From NCBI GenBank assembly GCA_013407085.1, contig JACCGJ010001431.1:62001-126000 (forward strand): DNA of 64,000 nt. Direction: 5' to 3'. Position 1 is the stretch's first letter. Each line of letters starts with the position of its first letter. The DNA comes from Atriophallophorus winterbourni. Taxonomy: Eukaryota; Platyhelminthes; Trematoda; Plagiorchiida; Microphallidae. The translations under genes and the position numbers were made by a program. A model generated the notes under the pieces. That model worked only from the letters and a program-made list of their open reading frames with translations, was not told the DNA's origin and ran no database searches. This document shows positions 56,294 to 64,000 of the stretch, in pieces.

Positions 56294-58102
56294 AAAATTC
56301 GTAACAGAGTGAATGCTCTCGTCAAAGAGGACAAGCAATATTACCATCGCTCTCTGTCTTTGAAAATGGAAGAAAACCCTAAACTTCTCTATCGAATTGT
56401 CAATGCTCGGTCCAGTGTGAAACCAGGGGTGTTTCCTGTTATTTCTGAGAATGGATTAACAGTCACAGCAAAGGAAACGGCTGATACTCTCGCTCAATTT
56501 TATGAAAATGTGTTTAGCCCGATAACGGTTAGGGCGAATGAGAATTTACTGACATCGATTGTATCTCAACAACTGAATAATATTGAGATTAATTCAGCGA
56601 TTATACGAAGACACTTGTGTCGACTGAACCCTAGGAAATCTCCTGGAGCCGATGGAATAACACCAGCACTACTAAAATCCTGTGACCAGCAGCTGTGTGA
56701 ACCACTATGCCAATTGTTCCAACATTCCCTAACCGAAGGAGTGGTGCCAACAGAGTGGAAGACAGGGGTAATTTCACCAATTTATAAGGGTGGTAGCCGT
56801 TCAGATCCCGCGAACTACCGTCCTGTCACCCTACTCCCCGTGATATCCAAAGTGATGGAGCGCATAGTGACGGAAAATATAGTTCATCACTTGGAATCAC
56901 AAAATATACTATCTGTCGCCCAGCATGGGTTTCGTAAAGCTCGCTCATGCTTGACAAACTTGCTGACGGTATTAAACGATTGGACCCAAACGGTTGACGC
57001 AGGAGACAGTGTGCACGCGTGCTATCTGGATATGTCGAAAGCTTTCGACAGAGTTGATCACTTCCTGTTGCTACAAAAGCTGAAACAGATTGGTATTGAC
57101 GGGCAGCTACTCGTATGGTTCGAAAGCTACCTCAATGGGCGCAAGGCAACCGTTCGAGTTAACGGGGTACAATCACGAGCCATTAATACCTCCAGTGGTG
57201 TACCGCAAGGTTCCGTTCTCGGTCCAGTGCTTTTCTTAGTTTACATCAATGATTTACCTGAGACGCTCTCATGCAAGGTAGTTCTTTTTGCGGATGATAT
57301 TAAACTTTGGATGCGAATAAAATCAACTGCAGACTGCGTAAAACTGCAAAGTGATTTAGATGCACTACACGAATGGTCAGTTAGAAATAAACTGCCGTTC
57401 AATTTTCAAAAATGCAAGTTACTGCAAATCGGTAAGCCCTTTCAGTACGAATATCACTTTGGGCAGACGATTTTGAGCTGGACCGAATCGGAGAAGGATC
57501 TTGGAGTCTGGATATGTGGCAGCCTAAAGAACAGCGTGCATTGTGAGGTCATTTACAAGCGTGCTTCAAAGCTTCTAGGTATGCTTCGACGGATCTTCAG
57601 AACCTTTACGCCTGTAACGTTGCCAAGCATCATGAAGACCTACTTAATTCCCACAATGGAACATGCATCGCAAGCATGGACTCCGTGGATGAAAAAAGAT
57701 ATATTCTTGCTTGACAGGATATATCATCGTGCAACTAAACTCGTGCGTGGTTTTCGAGACCTTACATACGAGGAAAGGTTGAAAAAGCTAAAGCTCCCCA
57801 CTCCCCTTCAACGTAGACTTCGAAGTGACGTTATCATTACTTACAAAATATTGAATACTCCAGATCATCCACTCAAACATTTGTTCAAATACCGTGAATC
57901 AGGAATTACACGTAGCCACTCAGCGGCACTACAAATTCCCCATTCCCGTACTAATTGTCGCCGATATTTCTATTCGGTACGTGTCTGTTTCCTGTGGAAT
58001 GCCCTTCCCGAAGCAATTATCACCTCTCCCTGTATCCAAACATTCACTCGAACCTTGGACACTTATTTGTTACATAACGATTTGACGATGCCTGTGTATT
58101 GA
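56294..58102 (+). pseudogene. LINE L-B reverse transcriptase and C-terminal domain
   Basis: An uninterrupted frame of about 600 codons. RT blocks: NPRKSPGADGITPALLKSC, EWKTGVISPIYKGGSRSDPA, NYRPVTLLPVISKVMERIV, HGFRKARSCLTNLL, ACYLDMSKAFDRVDH, GVPQGSVLGPVLFLVYINDL, VLFADDIKLW (catalytic FADD at about 57287-57298) and LGVWICGSLK. The C-terminal domain has MEHASQAWTPWMKKD, DRIYHRATKLVRGFRDLTYE and FYSVRVCFLWNALPE. The upstream ATG at 56198 lies in the nested insertion, so the intact-looking 634-codon frame is not the original ORF. It may still make RT protein. Confidence 0.9.
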
Positions 58103-58259
58103 CTCAGGGTAAGCATATTACTTGACTCCAGTGACATCGTATAATTGTTTTTTATACCTCTTATTGAACGCATATTTACTATGATATGGTAATTGTGAAG
58201 CTATGTGCTTTTTGTGACCATAAATTCTTGAATCTTGAATCTTGAATCTTGAAATTGAT

Positions 58260-59885
58260 TTGATTTCTGAAAATTCGTGTGCACAAATTAAACTATTTTC
58301 TTCATCTTCTTGAATAGAGATCGGCGTCCTTTTTCTATTAAAATCTGCTTTATTGAACGGTAGGTTTCAGTGTATAATTTCGTTCAATACCAATAGATTA
58401 GGTGGTATTAAACGGAAATATCTGGGAAGATAATTCATTAAAGTGCGATGTGCGCTTGTAATATTTTAAACGTTTTTTGTTTCGGCGTAAGTTTGTCAAA
58501 CTGGTGAGCTAAATTTTCTGAATGTCCAGGCAAAGTTGGTTGTAACATATTTGATGTTGCCTTTTTGAAAATGCGAGCTGAGCGACACATAACTATTTAT
58601 TTATTAATCAACCACCCTTCGTTGGAAGCGGTATGATTTGTATTCGTATTGTATAAAACAAGCGGTTTCCTTTTGCTTCGTTTGATCCAAAAAGATTTTA
58701 ATCAATATTCATCAGAAGTATTCATTCAGAAGTACAGAGTTATTTTTGGCATTTTCTTTGCTTGTGCTCAAAGTGAACATTTCAATTCATCCTACTAGCT
58801 GCGAATTAGTGGCTGTAAGCAGAGCACGGTATGCGATGGATCCGACAACACTACAAATTTTGTTATTCAGAACTTGGCTTTCACGCATATGTATTTCCAA
58901 ATATCGCAAACTTTGAGTAGAGCGTATCTTCATCATTACAAATAGAGGTGACGACTAAGAAAAATGGTAAAATAAAATGTGTGACGCACGGCAAATCGAT
59001 AAACAACGATATATTAATTTTTCATGTTTAATCGTTCGTTGTTGAAGCGGAAAACTATACCTTGGGCGCAATTTTACCGAATTTGTATTGCTGTTTCAGC
59101 ATTAGTCTTGAGTTGTTTTTTTCAAATATTCTTGAATGAAGCTTTATGCTTCTACTTTATGTCATGCCAGCATAGATCTGCTGATCTTACTATGTTGCCA
59201 TTTCTAAATTTGAACAGTAAAATTTGCCTTGAATTCTCTTTTTAGTTTGCAATTCTGGATAAGTATAATAAAATCGAATGTATTCTTTTACAGAAATTCC
59301 GGAAAACATTTCATGGTTGAATATTAGCTACTTTTGACGTAATTGTAAATAAATATCATAAGTATGCGTTAGTGGTATGGATAACAATAGATATGCCATT
59401 CAGAGTTTACAAATCTACCACCGCTGCGGACAATCTCCTTAAAAGTCTATCTTCCTGAAAAACTCGATCAAAACACATCATACCGCTTCTAAAACACTTC
59501 ATATCGGAGGTCATTTATCCCATTTATCTCACGATAAATGTGTCAAAGGGAACAGCTTATTGAACAATTACGGTGGAATTTATCTCGTACACTTTCTGCG
59601 TATATTTTTTCTTTCACGTGCAAGTTGTACAGTATTATTTGTTTTTAAACATCAGTCTGAAGCTGAAATTTCAAAAATTAGAATAAAGCACTGTCCGTTT
59701 ACTTCTTCTTCAAGACTATGTTACATAACCTACCTGGAGGAAGCTCCGTTTTCGTAGAAGTAGTAGGAGAATGAAAAGCATATTTGACTGTGCACCGCTT
59801 AATTGAATATTGACAACACGGTAGTTATTTAAAAAGAAAAAAAACAACAGAAAATAATACATAAAACAACAATGAGATAAAAGTA
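58260..59885. other. Unassigned region
   Basis: No gene or named repeat recognised; only short AT-rich frames. Confidence 0.4.
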
Positions 59886-59918
59886 ATGTGTTGCTCACAT
59901 CCCCATCCCATACACACC

Positions 59919-59951
59919 ACTACCGGTTTCTGGCTGTTTGACGTCGTCAGG
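59919..59951 (-). ncRNA. Hammerhead-like core (type 2), antisense
   Basis: Minus strand: GTCCAC, CTGACGA (59945-59951), CGTCAAACAGCCA, GAAACCGGTA, then GTGGTGTG. Core residues are intact, CCAC/GTGG gives a four-pair stem I next to the putative GTA cleavage triplet, and ACCGGT is palindromic. Stem II is weaker than in the 25607 copy (CGTC instead of CGGC). Confidence 0.6.
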
Positions 59952-60275
59952 TGGACACAGTGAGATCAGGTTCAGTGAGCCTTGATTCCGTGTCTGAACA
60001 TCGTGGTTCGTTGTACGAACCCTATGTAACAGTTGGCATACAAGTATAACCTTGTTTACCTTTAATCCACTGTTTCAAGGCTCAATGAACCTGATCTTAC
60101 TGTCTCCACCTGACGACGGCAAACAGCCATGACATAAGCGCCTCGAGTGCCAAGAATCACTTTGTGATTCCGTGTCTGAACATCGTGGTTCGTTGTACGA
60201 ACCCTATATAACAGTTGGCATACAAGTATAACCTTGTTAACAATGAGATAAATTGTTAAACAATTCGATCGGATC

Positions 60276-60305
60276 CTGATGAGAGCAAACTATACGAAAC
60301 CAGTC
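60276..60305 (+). ncRNA. Hammerhead-like core (type 2), sense, GTC triplet
   Basis: CTGATGA (60276-60282), GAGCAAACTATAC, GAAAC (60296-60300), CAGTC, then ATGGTATGTG. Core residues are intact and the triplet before the expected cut after 60305 is GTC. Stem II and stem I pair poorly in isolation. Confidence 0.5.
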
Positions 60306-60311
60306 ATGGTA

Positions 60312-60695
60312 TGTGTGTGTGCGATGAAAATGCACGCAAATACAGAAATAATTTTTTGTTCAATCGTTCAATGGGAACTCCTTTTTGACAATGGTATTTT
60401 AAGAAATATGATGAAAGATCAATCATGAAGGAATATTCTTGGTGTTCCAGTTTAAAAAATCTCAATCTCAACCCATTCCTCGACTATGAGCTGGCTACCC
60501 ATCACTCTGCTATGAATGGCTTGCAAAACCCCGCAAATAGTATCACAATGTGAACATGATCATACTTTACTTACTGGATAAGATCAAACAGCAAGCAACC
60601 GATCACGGCTTGCGAATATGATTGAAAAGCATACAAACACGGATATTTCTTAAACAAACGTAGTTTTCACATCCATATGTACATGCTTGGTTGGT
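60312..60695. other. Unassigned region
   Basis: Nothing recognisable was found. Confidence 0.4.
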
Positions 60696-60699
60696 CGCA

Positions 60700-61070
60700 T
60701 GAATTTTACCCACCAGTGGCTTCAAAGGTCAAACTTTACATACCCTTTCGCCGGCATTCCAAGGCACGCGGGACGAAAACATTCGAAGGCTTTGAGCATT
60801 CCGCACTCTCGATTGGATATTCGTCGAAATTTTTTCTCGGTAAGAATTTGTTTCACTTGGAACTTTTTGCCTGAAGAAATCACACGCTCGGAATCTGTTG
60901 CGGTTTTCGATTATAAACTGGATGAGTCTATGAAAAACCATGCGGTACGTGACTGTCCCTATTAATTTTTGAGAGATTTTGTAATTTCATTCCATATATC
61001 TGTCATCCCATGGTTATTGTTAAGCTTACTGCTTTTTCTACCATAAAACATTCTGAGTTCTGAGTTCAAA
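60700..61070 (+). mobile_element. LINE L-C copy, ORF2 C-terminus and 3' end
   Basis: The plus strand reads KALSIPHSRLDIRRNFFSVR, ICFTWNFLPEEITRSESVAV and AVRDCPY followed by a stop, the same ending as the L-C copy at 32718-33071 (-). The hairpin AAGC-TTACT-GCTT, TTTCTACCATAAAAC and TTCTGAG units follow. 5' truncated. Confidence 0.9.
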
Positions 61071-61074
61071 CAAC

Positions 61075-61435
61075 AAGAGATTAATGGTGGATTGTGTGCG
61101 CGTTAGAGCAGCTTTCAACTACGGATACTTTATCACTTGTTTTCAACATGATAATTCTACCGTCTGGTAAAATATTCACTAAGTGCTGAAGAACTCATGT
61201 TTATGAAACATTTGAATACATTAGATTTCATAAATGTAATTTTATCGATGACTGCAGTAGCTAACGGGGTAATATGAACTGCCTCATAATTGTGTCCGTA
61301 TTATTTGAGATACCAAGTACAAGCGATAAATGTCTTGTTATGGTCGTAAGTTTGCGCGTCTCATCTTAAACGTTTTACAAACCACTAACACGTCGCCATC
61401 CAGTTTAACTATCTGCTTAAAGCTGTAAGAACTCC
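61075..61435. other. Unassigned region
   Basis: Nothing recognisable was found. Confidence 0.4.
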
Positions 61436-61439
61436 ACCA

Positions 61440-61756
61440 AGGACGGTCCCAAGCCCGTCTGAGAAAGGAGGAGGGTTGGGCTTAGGGCTAGCAACCCTAT
61501 CCCGTAAAACCTACATTGCTACGGAAAAGATGACAACAGATCCGTGGTTCGGTCATGTCTGCAGGATGGATCCCAGTTTGCATACGAAGGTAGCCATGCA
61601 CTGGCATCCGCAAGGTAAACGAAAAAGGGGACGGCCCAAGGAAACTTGGCGCAGAACTTTGAAACGCGAACTACATGCACAAGGATTCACGGTGCAGACG
61701 GCAACGGAAGCAGCGACAGACCGAAACCACTGGCGTGAATTTGTCTTCACGCCCTA
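61440..61756 (+). mobile_element. RTE-like LINE C-terminal fragment
   Basis: The plus strand encodes FGHVCRMDPSLHTKVAMHWH, PQGKRKRGRPKETWRRTLKR and ATDRNHWREFVF. The blocks GHVCRM, GKRKRGRPKETWRR and DRxxWREFV are the end of many RTE-like and related LINE ORFs. It breaks off where Penelope sequence begins. Confidence 0.85.
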
Positions 61757-62235
61757 GCTGAACACGTGCTAGACACTGGACACAGCGTAGATCTTGATAA
61801 CGTGAAAGTGATAAGACGGGGTGTGAAATCTTATAGGGAAAGACTTCACGCCGAGGATGTTGAAATAACAAAGACTGGGGCGAATGCGGTGAACAAGGTG
61901 GATGGGGCGGATATCTCAACAATCTGGCGTTCGGTTTTGCAGCGGATTAGGATTAACGAACATCACACCTAATACGCACATGATTACGTAAGCAGTGTGT
62001 CGGCATACGCTGACCTGAACAATTAATAAACAATTAGGGATGAACACAGCAATTAGGAGGTGTGATCAATTATCTTGATCTCCCCTGTGTAGTTTAGTGA
62101 ACTCAGGCTTGGTCAAGAGAATGCCATTTATACCTGAACACTGTTCGTACCGACACCCTTCGTCTGACGAAGCTTCTGTGTTCAGAAGCGAAACGTTACC
62201 AAAAACTTACTATAACCGATTCATTGCAAGCTCTA
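61755..62235 (+). mobile_element. Penelope-like element, nuclease C-terminus and terminal region
   Basis: The plus strand reads LAEHVLDTGHSVDLDNVKVI, RRGVKSYRERLHAEDVEITK and NAVNKVDGADISTIWRSVLQ, aligning with the minus-strand element at 14500-14320. A stop, about 180 bp of untranslated sequence and a hammerhead-like core follow. The element starts abruptly inside the GIY-YIG domain, so it is 5' truncated. Confidence 0.9.
62164..62200 (+). ncRNA. Hammerhead-like core (type 1) of a Penelope-like element
   Basis: CTGACGA (62164-62170), a perfect 7-bp hairpin GCTTCTG-TGTT-CAGAAGC (62172-62189), GAAAC (62190-62194) and GTTACC. All conserved core residues are present, ACGT is palindromic and GTT is the expected triplet, with a cut after 62197. 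One unpaired A separates CTGACGA from stem II. Its position 3' of the nuclease matches the minus-strand copy at 13996-14031. Confidence 0.7.
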
Positions 62236-62339
62236 TTTTCATGATTATAGACTGCCGTTTAACTCTAACAATTGCAATCTCATGTATGTGGGTAATTGAG
62301 TAGAGTTCACAAAACATATAGGTTCACAGGTCCTTGAAA

Positions 62340-63058
62340 ATTGTAGTGAAGAACAAGATTAGGGTGTCTGGATATGCTCCAGTTTAAAAACCTCACTTTG
62401 AACTAACACTGTCTTTACGAAAGCAACACGTGTCCTCAATCTACTCAAACGGGTATTTGGGAAATTTGCGCCCATGATATTCCCAAGGATCATGATTACA
62501 TACTCGAGACCAGTCATGGAATACGGTGTGTAGTCATGGCCTCCGTGGCTCAAGAAGGATGTTGAACTTATGAAGCGAATCTATCACCACTCAACAAAAC
62601 TAGTTCTCAGCATCCGAAACAAGCCTCATAAACAAAAGATAGTTCAACTGAATCTGTTCGACTTTCCATATCGACGAATCAGAGGAGACCTTATTCTACC
62701 TTAAAAAAATACCATACCTGGAACCACAGGAATTCTTCAAGTGAAGGGATACGAGACATTATCGGATCCGTGAATATATGCTGGTGGTACCCCAATCCAG
62801 CCTGAACTGTGGAAGGTATTTTAATCCTGTTCGTGTCTGTTTTACTTGAAACAGTTTACCTTCTACCGTTGCTCACTCCACTAGCTTGAATATAAAACGA
62901 AATTGGACGAATTTTATTGAATTATTCGTTTCCTAAACACTTATATACTGCTTAATCTAATTCCTTATCTTGTTTATACACTTACATTTCAATCTTCCTA
63001 TCCTATGGTTATTATTAAGCTTGTTGCTTTTTAGACCATTAACAACCTTGAATTCCTA
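62340..63058 (+). mobile_element. LINE L-D copy, post-RT region to 3' end
   Basis: The plus strand reads GVWICSSLKTSL, TKATRVLNLLKRVFGKFAPM, ITYSRPVMEYGV (stop), SWPPWLKKDVELMKRIYHHS and FDFPYRRIRGDLIL (stop). A C-terminal PVRVCFT-like stretch, the 3' hairpin AAGC-TTGTT-GCTT, TTTTAGACCATTAACAA and CTTGAATTC follow. It carries several stops. Confidence 0.85.
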
Positions 63059-63059
63059 A

Positions 63060-64000
63060 CTATGCGACTCCGATATAACTAACAACTCACCTGTTTGAAG
63101 ATTAATGCGTTAATTTGTAGAACACTATGGTTGCCGGCAAACACATTAGAGGAGTACAAAGGTAAAATCGTTCCACACCAACATACTCAAATAATGCATA
63201 GATGCGCTTCTTCCTACTCTTTATTCGATCGAGCTGAATTTAACTATTAATGGATTAAAGTATTGAAAAACAATGATGCCGTGAATGCTTGCACTAATTA
63301 ACAGTGAAAAATTTTGAGAATCTATTGAAATTCTAAATGGCTTATCTCAATTTTCTTCAACTGGAAATTTAGAAGTTATTTCCCCAGGTCCATTATGTGA
63401 TCCTATTGTCAATCGATAAGGTAATACGCGAAACTACACGATGTAGTAGAAACGACAAAATTTAGCGGCGAGCAAAACTCATGCTGTTAGAAAATTAATG
63501 TAAACTTTTATATGGGGATAAACCACTTGAGGACAAGTCAATTTTAGTAATTTTTCAAATTGCTGTGGCCTGCATGCTACGTTAATAACTGAATATCAAA
63601 CCTTGAAGGTACTCTGGAACATTTGTACTAAATAACGTCCCCAGTATCAAAAATACTTCAATCAACTCTAAAATTAGTTTTATTCACACACGCCATGAGT
63701 CACTGAAACAAATGCACGTGATTTCTACACTAAGTAGGGCTGAAACTAGATATAGTTATGCAGATTGATGCTATCGAAGTAAGCTTGTCACGAAGTGCTT
63801 GCGTGATTTTAAATATATTCCCGTTAGTCAGTGCTCACGGTGCGGGGGATTATTGTTGTGGTTTTAGTGTACTAATGATTAAATGAAAGACCTTGTGATT
63901 AAAAATCGTCGAATAATAGTACACCTTTTAAAATCGACTTTTTAAACACGCTTGTTTAATGAGAGTTGTAAACTATTTCCCATATGAATTGAAAAAACAA
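63060..64000. other. Unassigned region
   Basis: Nothing recognisable to the end of the window. Confidence 0.4.

Larger units (their letters stand above)
55606..58255 (+). mobile_element. LINE L-B, best copy (5' truncated, one nested insertion)
   Basis: It contains the C-terminal part of the endonuclease, an insertion, the complete RT and C-terminal domain, and a 3' UTR of about 150 bp ending in the hairpin AAGC-TATGT-GCTT and TTGAATC repeats. Apart from the insertion the reading frame is open from 55606 to 58102, so this copy looks young. The 5' end is truncated inside the endonuclease. It serves as the reference for all other L-B fragments in the window. Confidence 0.93.
59890..60310. repeat. 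Retrozyme-like compound repeat with three hammerhead-like cores
   Basis: Order: antisense core 59919-59951; 73-bp body at 59984-60056; sense half-core at 60110-60127; second body at 60166-60238 with one mismatch; sense core at 60276-60305. The two sense cores are 166 bp apart and the bodies 182 bp apart, so the right part is a partial tandem dimer. CTGACGTC-type ends at 59931-59990 and 60067-60128 are also inverted repeats of each other. No coding potential. Confidence 0.75.

Noticed and set aside
55590..58285. Target-site duplication of the L-B copy (GATTTCATTTG versus GATTTGATTTC)
   Set aside because: Two mismatches in 11 AT-rich bases; too weak to claim.

Overview
The window reads as nuclear DNA of a repeat-rich animal, most likely a flatworm and possibly a digenean trematode. 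This is inferred from one multi-exon kinase gene with two very short introns (75 and 83 bp), AT-rich intergenic DNA, and many decayed CR1-like and RTE-like LINEs, Penelope-like elements with GIY-YIG nucleases, and a Ty3/Gypsy remnant. No species-diagnostic marker is present, so the assignment stays tentative. There are no operons, CRISPR arrays or prokaryotic signals. Positions 18531-19530 are exactly 1000 Ns (assembly gap).

The only convincing host gene is a PIM-type serine/threonine kinase on the plus strand. Five GT-AG exons (9425-9524, 10471-10637, 11090-11456, 11532-11730, 11814-13101) join in frame to 706 residues. The kinase domain is intact and is followed by a serine/threonine/proline-rich tail of about 405 residues, much longer than in vertebrate PIM kinases. 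A cluster of four CCAAT boxes and an E-box lies upstream.

Most of the rest is transposon debris. I separate it by 3' end. L-A ends in TTGAA repeats (860-966 +, 23886-24365 -, 29140-29390 -). L-B ends in TTGAATC repeats (best copy 55606-58255 +; also 2437-2775, 16855-18015, 22669-22745 and 27455-27575, all minus). L-C ends in TTCTGAG repeats (6590-6695 +, 32600-33235 -, 60700-61070 +). L-D has a CTTGAAT-like tail (54140-54330 +, 62340-63058 +). A more complete CR1-like element with ORF1, endonuclease and reverse transcriptase runs on the minus strand at 49745-52990. RTE-like LINEs form several families. One (R-1) ends in a CCHC zinc finger and its two copies flank the assembly gap in opposite orientation. 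The Ty3/Gypsy element at 30550-32510 has lost its protease and most of its reverse transcriptase.

The most interesting structure is a set of hammerhead-ribozyme-like cores (CTGANGA, hairpin, GAAAC). One type lies directly downstream of Penelope-like GIY-YIG sequences (13996-14031 -, 62164-62197 +, decayed at 16810). The second type sits in a dispersed short repeat with a palindromic ACCGGT next to a possible cleavage triplet (about ten copies). At 59890-60310 that repeat is partly tandem, with two sense cores 166 bp apart, resembling a retrozyme. Hammerheads in Penelope elements and retrozymes are known; the copies and arrangement here are what is seen.

Long stretches, notably 26-29 kb, 33.6-39.4 kb, 40.7-48.8 kb and 58.3-59.9 kb, hold nothing I can name beyond short uncharacterised open frames and small repeats.
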